Notes under the pieces: generated by a model
What the model saw: only the letters and a program-made list of their open reading frames with translations
What the model was told of the DNA's origin: nothing
Databases searched by the model: none
Position numbers and translations under genes: made by a program
Part shown: positions 35,816 to 47,787 of the stretch, piece after piece
Layout of the letters: every line of letters starts with the position of its first letter
Numbering within the stretch: the stretch's first letter is position 1
From: Primula veris
Lineage: Eukaryota > Streptophyta > Magnoliopsida > Ericales > Primulaceae
Reading direction: 5' to 3'
DNA length: 64,000 bases
Assembly (NCBI GenBank): GCA_963682055.1
Contig: OY821746.1
Location: forward strand, 9,325,992-9,389,991

Positions 35816-38556
35816 TTAATCATCTGCCTCGTCGTCCGAAGGGGCCCGAGGAGCTAAGGGAACCACCGGCGGAATTGGAGCATCTGGGACAGGAACAAAT
35901 ATATTCTCCATGTTCCATACCGGGTGGTCAGGCCCGGCCCTCAGAAAGGCAGCCGCCTCGGACCATCCATCGACGTAGAAGGCGTTAAAATCCTTCTGCG
36001 TCTTGAGGGCCAGGGCAGCACTCATCTTGGCCTTGGCGGATTGAACCGCGGCCCTCACATTATCAGCCACACTCGCCTCGGCTTCCTTCAAGGCCTCGAT
36101 TGCAGCTTGGGCTCGTCCTTCAGCCTCGGCTTTCGCCTGAGTGGCTTCGACCCTCTTTGCTTCCACAGAAGCATTGAGACCCTCGGCTTCCTTCAAAGCC
36201 TCGATTGCAGCCTGGGCTCGTTCTTCAGCCTCGGCTTTCGCCTGAGTGGCTTCGACCCTCTTTGCTTCCACAGTAGCATTGAGACCCTCGGCTTTCTCTG
36301 CCCTGATTCGAGCCTCCTCCGCCCTAGCATGGGCCTCCCCCGTCAGTTTAGCGCTGGCCTCGGCCTTCGCGGCCCACAACCTTGTCAGTTGAGCCTGATG
36401 ATAAACACACTGGTTCATCATCAGAAAGCCCTACAAAAAGAAGACAAACACTTAGCAGATATTAAAGAGATGAAATCCAAAACGTGAAAAAATTACACAG
36501 AAATTGTAACAAGTTACCTGCGGAATCATGGCCATAGCTGCCTCCATGGTAGACTTGAGGTCACGACCACGATGGTCGGCCTCAACGCTCTGCTCTTGAA
36601 GTGCGGCAAGAGCCAGCATCCCGGCGGAGGGATGAGCCTCCATGATACTCTTCACCCCGGTTGCCATCTTCACCTCCTCGGGGGTTTGGATTGGCATCCT
36701 GTGCATACCAGGGGTTGGAGGAGCGGAGCTTGAGCCCTGGACGAAGTTCGATGGGGGACCCCTTGTTGAGGGGGCATCGGAAGTTATCCGCTCTTCCACC
36801 ACCACCGTCCCCTCCATGGCAGCAATCTTTTCCTTCGGATCAGGCCCCCCCTGATCAGCCTCCACTCCTTCAGACCGGGCCCTCTTTGCATCTCTAAGGG
36901 CCTTAGCCTCCTCCCTTTTTCTCTTTTCGGCCTGGGCCTTGCGAGCCACCCGGTCTAGCCTGGCCCGATCCACCAAAGCATCCAAAGCTCCCAAATCCTT
37001 TGCCGCGGCAACAGCAGGAACCACAACAACCACCTCGTCATCCCTTGCCTCGACGACCTCCTCCTCAACGGCCTCGGGTTCGATAACCCCCTCCACCTCT
37101 TCGCCTACCGCTCCCCCCCTTCGCCTGCCTCGTCCTCGGCCTCGGCTTCTTCTTCTGCCTCCTCCTCTTCGTCAGAACGGACCACCTGCATAGGCCAAAC
37201 AAAAAAGAAGTTAGAAAAAATTAGCAAAGTTTAGCTAAGTGTAAAACTGAAATCAAAGAAGAACAGAAGGCGACTTACCCTCATCCGCGAGGTGCCTAAG
37301 CCTGGCCCGGAGGGCTCTGCCTCCGTGGGGCAATCTTCCAGATGGAGGGGGCTCCTCACAATGAACTCCCTGGAGCTCAAGGGAACGACCTCTGTCAGAG
37401 GCTTCCCGTGCTGATCGATATAGCAGCGGGTACCGTCTGGCCCCACCCTATAGTGGAGGACGGTACCATCCGGCCGGGTCTCCCAGAGAACCCCGGCCGA
37501 TGCGGGAGCAAAAGATGCCACCGTCATGGCCTTCGCCTTGCTGCCTGGCCTTGGCTTCAACGCCTTCTTCGATGCAGGCCTGACGACGACGGCCTCAATA
37601 TCTTCGACCGCAACCTTGGGAGGGAGGGTCGACTCTAAACCCTTCTCCTTCTCCCACCTTTCTCTGGAGTATCCCACGGGACAGAAGGTGCTGTGGGGCC
37701 ACATGAAGCCGTTCCCCTTGCAGCTTGTAGGGGAACCGCAAGTCAGCAGGCGCTCCACATCGCGCGCCCCAACATCGGTCCCATTCGGCCCCCACCAATT
37801 GAGGGCCACCTCAAACGAACCGATGTTGGGCTCACCCAGGCCCCCTATATTCGAGGCCACCGTGAACTTGTTCTCCTTAGTGCTAAGCACCCTTCCTGGC
37901 CTGGGTGGAAGAATTAGGTCATCGCGGTGGAGCCAGTGCCCTTCCACCACTATCACGTCTTGCGTGTAACCCCGATTCGAATCGGAGTTACCCGTGATCA
38001 GCTGGTTATGGGCCCGACATCGCAGGTAGGGTTGCCTACTCTTGGACTGGGAGCTTGGCTCGGTCTGCAGAAACTCATAACAGGCCAGAAGCTCCCTCAG
38101 TCCCAATGGTTCGGGAAGGATCGGCTCCAATAGTACGTTCAGGGCCTCCATCCCGGCGCAGATGCGGTGTGCCTGCAGCGGCCACTGGCACGGGAGAGTC
38201 TGCGCCCAGGCGCACAACTCCGCCAGCAGCTCCGGGATGGGGAGGTCGGTGCCCCCGTACATGAGTGTGGAAAGGGAAAGGGTCACCATGTTACTGGGAT
38301 CAGCCACGATCCCATTCACCTCGTCGACACTCTCGCATTTCCGGAGCCTGAAGTCTTCACTGATCCCACAGAGTTGTCGAAATTCGTCGAGGTCGGGCCC
38401 ATGCAGCCTTACCATTATGCTATTGTCATTCGAGGCCACGGTCAGGCTCGGGTCTAAAATCATTGCCCGGAATGGCAAGGCGTTTTGCATAACTGCCAGG
38501 CGCCGAGGTTGGGGTGCAACCATCGGGCCCTTTCCGGCTCCGTGAGTTATCACCAT
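35816..38556 (-). pseudogene. Antisense three-exon gene inside the Tat element (unknown protein, one frameshift)
   Basis: Exon 1 37279-38556 (426 codons), exon 2 36518-37185, exon 3 35816-36430; introns have GT-AG ends (AGG|GTAAGT; GCAG|GT; CAG|GTAACT; TGTAG|GG) and phase 0. Exon 1 encodes a globular domain with FRQLCGISEDFRLRKC, TLMYGGTDLPIPELLAEL and RELLACYEFLQTEP, reminiscent in layout of 'putative gypsy type transposon' proteins (Transposase_28/antisense ORFs of Tat elements); that link is inference. Exon 2 is acidic then basic (RKAQAEKRKREEAKALRDAK, NLS-like). Exon 3 is an Ala/Glu/Lys coiled coil with two 35-residue repeats and an acidic tail. One base seems missing in a G7 run (37113-37119), breaking exon 2; an alternative acceptor near 37,104 (GAAGAG|GTG) would avoid it but has a poor tract. 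About 853 residues if read through. Confidence 0.7.
36080..36290 (-). repeat. Two 105-bp repeats coding for coiled-coil units
   Basis: The segment starting GGCTTCCTTCAA at 36080 recurs at 36185, 105 bp on. Each copy encodes 35 residues beginning EGLNA and containing VEAKRVEATQAKAEAE and RAQAAIEALKEA; the two differ at two residues. Confidence 0.88.
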
Positions 38557-38665
38557 GTCGGTTGAGTGTTTGTGATTTTGCTAAGTATGGGAAGGAAGAG
38601 AAAATAGGTTGCTGTGAAAATTTTAGAGAGAGAGTGAGAAAGTGAAAATGAGATTTCACTGAGGG

Positions 38666-38673
38666 TATTTATA
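38666..38673 (-). promoter_or_regulatory. TATA box of the antisense gene
   Basis: Minus-strand TATAAATA in CTATAAATACCC, 110-117 bp upstream of the ATG at 38556; an initiator about 30 bp downstream would give a 5' UTR near 80 nt. It lies about 390 bp inside the 3' LTR boundary, so the antisense gene has a promoter separate from the LTR. Confidence 0.65.
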
Positions 38674-39064
38674 GACCCCTAATGGAAGGTGAAAAGACAT
38701 TTACCAGAAGGTGAAAAGACAGCGACGGATAATTACATGAACTCCCACAAATAACCGCCGCCACTCAATCGACACATTCCACGTGTACTGCAAGCAGAGG
38801 TCGTCTGTCAAGTGTCACTCATCAGCCATCTTGGCATTAATGACATTGGCAGAATCGAAGAGACGGGGGCGGCGCCCCATAAATGCACACCAGGCATGCT
38901 CCACGTGTAGAAAATGCATAAATACAAGAACACGTGTCACGAGACAGACCACGCCGAGACATCTCCACACCGTCAAACATAGGAACACAATGACCGGAGC
39001 CCCTATAATGACTTAAGATCCTTGTCAATCTCGTCCTTAACATCGACTCCGGACAGGGAGCTGT
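38674..39064. other. Region between the antisense promoter and the 3' LTR
   Basis: About 390 bp without a supported gene. It should hold the element's polypurine tract just before 39065; GGACAGGGAGCTG is the best candidate but is weak. Upstream elements of the antisense promoter may also be here. Confidence 0.4.
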
Positions 39065-39756
39065 TGGCGAGGGAATGTCGGCACCCCCTCGTCCGGACCA
39101 GTACCACCCCCACAACATGCGATCCGGGCCTGCCAACCATGGGTGACGTATCACCCCGAATCATTGAGGTCCGGGCTGTGTCTAGGCCGGCCTAAAGAAG
39201 CGTATCGAGTACAGTTCCCTAATTAATGCTGCTGCTCCTTTGGGGGACCCTTCGGGTGTTTCATCGACGTGGCCCAATCACAGGCCATCTCCAGCGGGGC
39301 CCGGAAAAGGACAGTACTCTTGTCAGAGTCATAAATGACCTAACGCCGTTGGATCAGTGTTTTACAGTACAGTGATCCAAGGGTTAATACTCCCCTGATC
39401 ATACTATAAATACCCTCTCTAACACTACTTAGGGGGGACACCAAAAGACAGAGAGGAGAGATAAAGTAAAAATAACCCGGACACCCAGAACACTACCTGC
39501 GACACCTGACACCCCGACCAGTAACCGGCCCGATCCCTCACCCTTAATTATATTCCTACTTTCAGTCCACGCAAATACTGACTTGATCGTCGGAGAGGGA
39601 AAACCTGGTACCAACCCCGGGCCCCTGTTACCTTCTTGTGCAGGTACGGAGAGCGCCTCATCACCGAAGCAGACCTGACCCACGTCGGACATCTCGGAAG
39701 ATTGGAGCCGACGCGAATTGATTAAGCCGAGCTTGGGAAGAAAATCAGGCTCGCCA
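39065..39756 (+). repeat. 3' LTR of the Tat element
   Basis: 692 bp, same tips and TATA motif as the 5' LTR, followed by the GTACC duplication at 39757-39761. Confidence 0.95.
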
Positions 39757-39761
39757 GTACC

Positions 39762-40136
39762 AGTATTATATAGGTATAGTCGGAGTTCGAGACAAAGAAA
39801 AACTTCTGATCATAAATTATGCCGATGATTACCATTACTCGGACTTTGTCTATCAGCCTATAAATGTTCCATCTGCTCCGGATACCGAACCAAGTCACGT
39901 TCACCTCCTTTCTCTTTATCCATCTCATTGACACAACGGTAAATTATGTTTGCTATTTTTGAAAATTATATTTACTCGAGTACATGTTTTTTTTTTTACT
40001 TTCTTTGTACCCTATGCCAAGTGGTCTAAAATACTGAGGAGGAAGTTCTTTTTTTTCTTAAACAAAAGTGGGGAATAAGCCCACTAATTCATCAGATAAA
40101 AGTTCAATTGACTTAATTACTACATAAAAAAAAATA
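39762..40136. other. Flank of the Tat element, no gene
   Basis: AT-rich DNA continuing the pre-insertion sequence that ended at 27986. No ORF supported. Confidence 0.4.
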
Positions 40137-40310
40137 CACTACAAAAATATGTCAGCATCGTATCATACATTATTTTTCTAAACTGATAGTAAATTGAGAG
40201 TTGATGATTAATTTAGCAACAGTTAAGCAACAAAAAAAGTTGATAAACTGTTGCTAAATTTAACGACACTCAGTTTCGTTTAGTTATAAATTTTTTAAAA
40301 AATAAAAAAA
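40137..40310. mobile_element. CACTA-like MITE fragment with hairpin
   Basis: Starts CACTACAAAAATATGTCAGC, the form of a plant CACTA (En/Spm) terminus. Inside, ATTTAGCAACAGTT and AACTGTTGCTAAAT (about 40,211-40,260) form a perfect 14-bp stem. The opposite terminus was not found, so the right border is approximate. Confidence 0.5.
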
Positions 40311-41930
40311 TCTTACCACTCCAGTTTTCTTAGGTAAAAGGACCAGAAATACTTCACCCCTCTCTCTTTACCACTTGGACTGAGAAAACATTGTGAACTG
40401 AAGACTCATTTATGGTACGTCCTCACCTTCATGATGCAGTTTTAAAGAAAAACTAAATTTCAAAAAATCAACTTAGTTTTAAAAAAAAGTGACTACTCTA
40501 AAAAACGACTTACATCTATAGAGAAACCCAATTTCATAATTAAAAGTTATTAAAAAATGGTTTATTATAAAAAAAAAGTGCCTTTGTTAAACAAATAACT
40601 TATTTTTTGAAAATTAAACTTATATAAACCCAAGAGAGACCAAACTTACAAAGACCTTCGGAAAACAAACACTCCAAGGTACAAGCACAAAAGAATTTTA
40701 TTATAAACTTATTTATTCTAAATTGGAATGAACTTCCAAAAGAGCCTAAAAAAGGCAAATGCTTGAAAACAAAAAAAAAAAAAAGAACTTTTTCTCAAGA
40801 AACTGGACTTGGAGAGCTTGATTTGACACACTTTTAGAGCATGCAAGGAAAGTGTGATTGTGACATCAAATCCGATCAATATTTTGTTCATATTTTGAAT
40901 TTTGATAGCTGAGAACTATATTGCACCAGAACCAAATAAAATCGTATATGTCACAAGAAATGTCTCCTTTTCCTCTAGAACTAAGACGCTGAAGTCTTGT
41001 AACACTAAATTGATCTTAGCGTCAGAGCAATTGAGCCAATTTGTGAAAAAACTGGTACTAATAACCTCCATCAAGCTTGTAAACATTCCTTTCCATCCAA
41101 ATCTCAAGCTTTTCTATCGTTTTCTCATATGAGTCATTCTGTCCATTCTCTCATTTTTTCTTCGTTCTCTACACAAGAGAAACCCTACAAGGCAAAACTA
41201 AAGCGATATGCATTTTTTAAAGAGAAGTAAAAAACTAAAGCAGAAAGACAGCAGTACCCATAATCTAATCCTTTAAAGAGAAGTAAAAAACTTGGAAAAA
41301 CAGATTATCTCAAGAGTACACAGTGGGGACTAAGCTTTCTTTATCAAAGCACCAAGGCTCCTGAACCAAGATCATGACACCTATGCAGAGCTAACCAAAT
41401 AAGTTAATATGCATTTTTTGAGTCGGTTTTAAATATTGAGTTCTTAAGCTTCCGACAATTTGCAACAAATAAGCTCTTTTGATTCTTAACTACACCTTTC
41501 AGGCTTTTAACATGTTCATTCTCACCCATTTTCATGATATAAATCTTAGAAACTGTAAAGGCATCACTAATGCAAGTATTACCATGCCTCCATTGTTACT
41601 TTCTTTCCATATCATATAGATAAGGGAATGGTGTTAGAACTAAATATATAAACATGCATAAATTAACTTATCTCAGATTATCAAGATTACATAGCCACTT
41701 AATAGTAAAACATACTTGGTTCCATGGTGACGGATACGAAGATGGATTATAGCCTATTGGTCTTTCATAAACTAATCATCCCTCTCTATAAATCTCTCTC
41801 TATTAATGGGAATTTAGTAGAAGAGTTGTTATAAATTAGTTTTGTGGACCAAACTCTATGTTACTTATATAGTAATACTAATTATAATTCCATAAACTCT
41901 AGTTAGTTTACTATTGGATACTATACATTA
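40311..41930. other. AT-rich intergenic region
   Basis: No gene supported. A 76-codon ORF at 40,902-41,132 has no recognisable motif. A short direct repeat AAAGAGAAGTAAAAAAC occurs near 41,218 and 41,273. Confidence 0.4.
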
Positions 41931-42600
41931 TGGCGAGAGAATGTCAGCATCCCCTCGTCCGGACCGATACTACCACGAAAACAGACAAACCGGGCCCCAC
42001 ATAGTGGATGTCGTGTCACCCCGGATCTTGTGAGGCCGGGCTGAACCTAGGCCGGCCCAAAGAAGCGTGTTGAGTACGCTTCCCCAATTAATGCTGCTGC
42101 TCCCCTGAGGGACCCTCCTGGCATTTCATTGACGTGGCCCAATCACAGGCCACCTCCCTGTGGACCCCGAAAGAGGACAGTACCCTTGTCAGAGTCATAA
42201 ATGACCTAACGCCGTTGGATCAGCATCTTACAGTACAGTGATCCAAGGGCTAATACGTCTCTGATCACACTATAAATACCCACACTAATATCACTTAGAA
42301 GGGGACAGAAAAAGAGAGAGAGGAGAGATAAAGATTAAACAACCCGGACCCCCAGAACACTACCTGTACCATCGATACCACGACTTGTAACCGGCCCGGT
42401 CCATCACCCTTAATTACATTCTTACTTTCAGTTAACACCGATACTGACTTGATCGTTGGACCGGGAGCCTGTTTGTTTCCTGCGCAGGCACGAAGATCAC
42501 CTCGTCACCGTAGCCGACATAGCCCACTCAGGATACCTCGGAAAATCGGAGCCGACGCGAATTGATTAAGCCGAGCTTGGGAAGAAAATCAGGTTCGCCA
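41931..42600 (+). repeat. Solo LTR of the same Tat family
   Basis: 670 bp from TGGCGAGAGAATGTC to AGGTTCGCCA, flanked by CATTA (41926-41930 and 42601-42605). Clearly homologous along its length to the 27987 and 39065 LTRs but with more substitutions and small indels. A solo LTR with an intact duplication arises by recombination between the two LTRs of one element, so it was an independent, older insertion. Confidence 0.93.
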
Positions 42601-42605
42601 CATTA

Positions 42606-43277
42606 CAAAGTCGATATCATAACACATGTTTTATAGAGCTCTTATTAGTAGATCACTTAATTGTCTCATTAAAAAATATTAACACAAATATAATTATTTT
42701 AATTAATTAGCTCACACGATTAGACTACAGAAATAACCTAACAGATGGAAGATCCCAATTCCCAAGCCTAGAGGCTAAGCTTTTGCATAAATGGAGCCTA
42801 AATTAAATGTGTGACCGTCCGCTATGCACATTTTGGAAGACTTAAAAAAACACATAATTTCTACTTCTACATATATTGTTAGTATGGATTTCCCAAGGTG
42901 TTTTTCATGAGTACCAGTGTACCACTATGCGATCTTTCACACCAGTGAAATGATAAGTTTTATACCTGTTATATTTAACCTAGTTTTAATCTAGTAGCAG
43001 TACTGTAGTATAGCTGTAATAACTTCAGTTAGCTTTGATGCTGAACAAAGTCACAAATGTGATGGTTTTTACTTTAATATTTTTTTGGGAGGATTTCTTG
43101 ACTTTAATATCACATACGACAATATTTTTGTGTTTTCCAATTCCTGGCTATTGTTCGATTCTGTTAACTACCCTAAACCCACGAAAAGTTGTATTTATAA
43201 GATTTAATTGTTATATACTACCCTACCATTATAACATTACAAAAATCAAGTCTTTAATTTACCCAATATATAAAGAA
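42606..43277. other. AT-rich flank between solo LTR and LINE
   Basis: No gene or element terminus recognised; a 90-codon ORF overlapping the LINE border is a chance ORF. Confidence 0.4.
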
Positions 43278-43294
43278 AATGTTATTAATAACTT
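43278..43294. repeat. Target-site duplication, 3' side of the second LINE
   Basis: AATGTTATTAATAACTT (17 bp) equals 49206-49222 and adjoins the poly(T). Confidence 0.92.
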
Positions 43295-43633
43295 TTTTTT
43301 TAAATGAATTGTGGGAGAAATCCCACTATTTATTATTAATAAGATTGGAAATAATTAGTAGCACAAAGAGTGGCACTAATGTTACAAAAATTGAAACAAC
43401 AAAATCAAAACGCTAAACTTTACAACTTTATATGGCTGCTTTGTAAATTAACTAAAACTCAAGGGACTAGAGAAATATATATACTTGACTATGTATCACA
43501 CGGTCCAGTGATATACGTGTCAGAAATCCCCCAATTCTTTTCTGAGAATAGAGACCATCTTCAATGAAGAGAGAGAACCTCTCCATCTTCACCACCTACC
43601 TTCAACACAGTCCCAAAAAACTCCATTTTTCCT

Positions 43634-46600
43634 TTAACCAAACCTTAGATTTGGGAGCTCTTTGGCTTCCAGATCAATTATGTTCTTCATCAACAAAGTC
43701 AAATCTTGTTTTCCTAGGAATTCTTTAAATCCTTCTTTGCATCCACTATTTGCCAAAGTATCTGCTGCACAATTTGCTTCTCTTACCACATGCTTAACCA
43801 GGTAAACTTTTCCTTTTAACCTACTCTTTATCTCGTCTATTATATGTCTAATTAACCAAGGAACTGTTGAATTTTTTGTTAAAATATTTACCAATTGAAG
43901 TGAATCAGATTCCAGAATAAAAGTATTCAAATTCGATAGTTGTAGCATCATTAGCATAGCTTTAGCTTCTGATTCTAATGCTGATAAACTCGTAACTGTA
44001 GCTTGAAAACCATAGATGAAGTTCCCTTTTGAGCCTCTTATTAAACCACCAACACCACTAGAATTTGAAGAAGTTTTATAGCACCCATCAATATTAATTT
44101 TCACATACCCAGCTGGAGGAAATACCCATTTCACTATGGAGACCTTTTTGGTTTTTACCCCCTTTTCTTTGATAATTATATCATTTATGTTCCAATTCAA
44201 AGGAAAAATACTATTATTTTTGGAACATAAATATAATGTATCAGTGACATTAGAACAAATGACATTTGCTTTCATTTCCAAATTATTGAATTTGTAGTTA
44301 CACCTTGCTTTCCAAATTTCCCATAGAATAATTGAAGGCATAACCTTTTGCATAAATGAGTTGATTTGATCTTTACCTTCTCTGGAGAGAGTCCACCACT
44401 TTAAAAATCTTCCTTTGAGAATTAAATTAGTATTTTTAATACCCATCAAACCTTCAAATTTAGACCAAACTTCAGTAGCAATTTTCCCAGTACTAAACAG
44501 ATGCTCTCTATCTTCCTCTTTAACACCACAGCATTCACACTTCAAAGCTAACTGTATTCCAAATTTCCTTATTGCAGATTCTAAAGGCAGAGAGTTGTTG
44601 AACAATTTCCATACAAAACAAGTGATTTTAAGAGGTAAAGCTGAATCCCACTTAAACTGAAAAAACCAGCTAGCTTCATACTTCACTCTAGTGTTTTCCC
44701 AAGCAGACCTAAAAGAAAAATTACCTAGCTTCTCCTTATTCCAAATTAGTACATCTTTACCATATTTATTAATAATGAAATCTTCTTTAAACAGATGACT
44801 GAGATGTATTGGAATATGCTCATTTATGGACTGACTATCTCAGGTACCATTTTCCAGCAAATCTTTAATGCTTAGACTATTGTTGATACTGGCATCATTT
44901 ATTTTCCCTGTGCCCAACCAATTGTCTAAATTAACAGAAATATAACCATCTCCAACTAACCATTGCATACTTTCTTCTGCTTTATCTCTTGCTAGAAACA
45001 TTCTACTCCATGTATTATTACCTTTTTTAGCTTTAGCCTCAACATAATGCACATTTTTACAGTATTTGGCTTTCATAAATTTAGCCCACAAAGAATTGAA
45101 AGTTCTCAACTTCCACCACAGTTTCAAAGAATAAGCTGCAGCAATATCTTTTATTCTTCTTATACCCAAACCATCTTCTTCCTTTGTTCTACAAATTTTT
45201 TCCCACTTAACCCAATGAAACTTGTTTTTTCCATCTTTTTCTCCCCACAGAAAATTAGCCATAATTTTTTCAATTTCTTTAACAACTTGTAAAGGAGGGT
45301 TCATTGCTGCAATTGTGTAAATAGGGATAGAACTTAAAACATGCTTAATAAGAATTAACTTTCCACCCATATTAAGGAACTGAACTTTCCACCCAGATAT
45401 CTTCTGTCTCACTTTCAATATAAGATCATGATAGAAAATACATTTTTTCCTTCCAGCATATATTTTGCAACCCAAATAAGTAAAAGGTGGTTTTTTGCAC
45501 CTTATATCTAATAGCTTGCTCACATTAACCTTCTGTGCTGAACTAACTCCTTTAGAGATATAGAAAAAACTCTTATCAATGCTGCTTTCTTGCCCATAAT
45601 CTTTGTTATACAAATCCAACACACTATTCACACATTTTACTGAACTATTATTAGCAGCTGAGAAAATAATAATATCATCTGCAAATGCTAAATGAGTGAT
45701 AATAGGGTTACTAACAGGAGCTTTAAACCCTTTCCACCTTTTGTCATTAACTAACTCATTTAAATTTCTGGACAGAACTTCATAACAGAGTATAAAGAGG
45801 CTTGAAGATAATGGATCACCTTGCCTTAAGCCATTTGTTGGAGAAAAGAAGCCTGAAGTAGCTCCATTGACCATAACTGTAACTCCATTACTAGAGATAA
45901 GTCTCCAAACTCTATCTAACCAGCTTTCTGCAAATCCCATTTTTCTAAGAGTAGAAATTAAAAAATGCCAATAAATTTTGTCATAAGCCTTTTTCATATC
46001 CAACTTTACAGCTAAGCTGCTGCCACTACTTTTGTTATCCAAATTACAAATAAGTTCTTGTGACAGTAGAATATTATCTACAATATCTCTTTTTTTAACA
46101 AAACCACTTTGATTTTCTGAGATAATATTGGGTAGGATATCTGATAAACGATTACTCATAATTTTGGAAATAATTTTGTTGAAGAAAGTGCACAAACTGA
46201 TAGGTCTAAAATCAGCAAAAGTAATAGGATCATTTTTCTTGGGAATCAGGGCAATAACTGTAGTAGTCATAGCTTTAGGTAGTGTAGCTCCACAAAAAAA
46301 CTGTAAAACAGCTTGGAAAACATCCTTACAAATGATTTCCCAGCAAGTAGTGAAAAAATGGCCATTAAAGCCATCAATACCTGGGGCACTATTCTTATTT
46401 AACCCCCAAATAGCACTTTTAACCTCTTCAAAAGTAGGATCTTTAGTGAGAAAATCATTATCCTCAGCAAATATAATCTTTGGCACACAATCCAAACTTT
46501 TGTAAGTGTAACTGTTGGAAGAGTAGTTAGCAGCTAGAAGACTTCTGAAATAAATTATTGCTTCTTCTTGAATTCCCTTTTTTTCTGTCAATATTTCGCC

Positions 46601-47731
46601 TTGAGAGTTTGAAATAGTAGTTATCATACTTTTGTTTCTTCTCTTTTTAACAACTCCATGAAAGAATTTGGTATTGGCATCCCCTTCTTTAGCCCATCTT
46701 AGATTGGCCTTTTGAGCCCAGAATTCTTCTTCTACTTTCAACCTATTAATTAAAATAGCTTTTGCAGCCATTAACTTTTCTCTGTTTGCAGGACTTGGAT
46801 CAGCTTCAAAAAGATTCTCCACCCTTAAAGACTCATCTTCAGCATCAATAACATTTTGAAAGATGTTCCCAAAGGTACTTTTATTCCAACTAATAAGAGC
46901 CTTTTTCAAATTTTTGAGGTTATTTACCAAAGAGTATAAAGCATTCCCTTTAGTAAACAAATTCCAATTCTTTTTGACTACTATAAGAAAATTATTATGC
47001 TTAGTCCAGAATTTTTGAAAAATAAACCTTCTAGAATTATTATCAAACTCAGTTTTTAAATTAAGAAAAAGAGGACTATGATCAGAATTTGTTTTACTCA
47101 AATGCTCCAAAGAGACATTAGTGAATAAATTAGCAGCTGCATTATTAAGACAAACCTTGTCAATTTTCTCGAATATAGTTCCATCTCCACTTCTTTTATT
47201 CCACCATGTAAACCTTGATCCACTAGCTTTAAGTTCTGAAACCCCAATTTCATCCATACAATATAAATAATCATTGGCTGCCCTGATATTAATAGGTAGA
47301 CCACCTGCTTTGTCTGCTTCTTTTGAAACAGTATTAAAATCCCCTGTGACAAATCATGGCAGTAAAGTAAAATTCCGCCTTAGAAAATCCCACAAAGCTT
47401 CTCTTTCCCCTCTAGTACATTTAGCATACACCAAAGAAAGAAAAATAGAATTCTGTTGTCTTTTTATTTCCAAATGCATACACTGTTCCATTTGCCCAAC
47501 CAACTTCAACTCTAAACCATTATTATAAAAGACCCAAATTTTATTATCCCCTTGGCCCAGAGCATTATCAAAACCAAATTTAATTTTGTACTTTTCCAAA
47601 TTTTCACAACCCACCATAGGTTCTATACAAACAAGAAGCATAATTTTATTCACCAAACACAGCTTTTTAACTCTCCTGGAAGTGGCCCCATTACCTAGCC
47701 CTCTAACATTCCATATTAAGGATGTAATCAT
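43634..47731 (-). pseudogene. LINE ORF2: endonuclease, reverse transcriptase, zf-RVT, RNase H
   Basis: One continuous frame of about 1,365 codons broken only by TGA at 47354-47356 (LP*FVTGDFN, probably a former Trp) and TGA at 44840-44842 (ENGT*DSQ). APE-type endonuclease: WNVRGLG at the start, CIEPM, GDFN, SDHSPL. RT with GIDGFNGHFF, ADFRPISLC, LAVKLDMKKAYDKIYW, NGLRQGDPLSSSLF and the catalytic HLAFADDIIIF. zf-RVT with CECCGVKEEDREHLF near 44,520. Plant-type RNase H at about 44,110-43,740 retains INIDGCYK, ESEAKAMLM, LESDSLQLV and AADTLAN (D-E-D-D). It would nick the target and copy its RNA there. With two stops it is inactive as it stands. Confidence 0.93.
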
Positions 47732-47787
47732 ATATTATACCTTTTTGTTTCCCCCATATTAGAGGACGATCTTAAGCTCATCTGATT

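Larger units (their letters stand above)
27987..39756 (+). mobile_element. Ty3/Gypsy LTR retrotransposon, Tat lineage (Ogre/Retand-like)
   Basis: LTRs at 27987-28679 and 39065-39756 both start TGGCGAG and end CTCGCCA and are flanked by GTACC (27982-27986 and 39757-39761). Order: LTR, primer site, gag, protease, RT, RNase H, second RNase H, integrase, 78-bp tandem array, antisense gene, LTR. Two RNase H domains, a long region after integrase with tandem repeats, and an extra antisense ORF are traits of the plant Tat lineage. I count about ten differences between the LTRs by eye, so insertion is fairly recent, yet the coding region is broken. A Cassandra element is inserted at 31145-31814. Confidence 0.93.

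Noticed and set aside
37342..38545. Plus-strand ORFs of 70-147 codons opposite the antisense gene
   Set aside because: They mirror exon 1 of the antisense gene, which has the better length, promoter and splice sites.
40902..41132. 76-codon ORF as a possible small gene
   Set aside because: No motif, no promoter context; expected by chance in AT-rich DNA.
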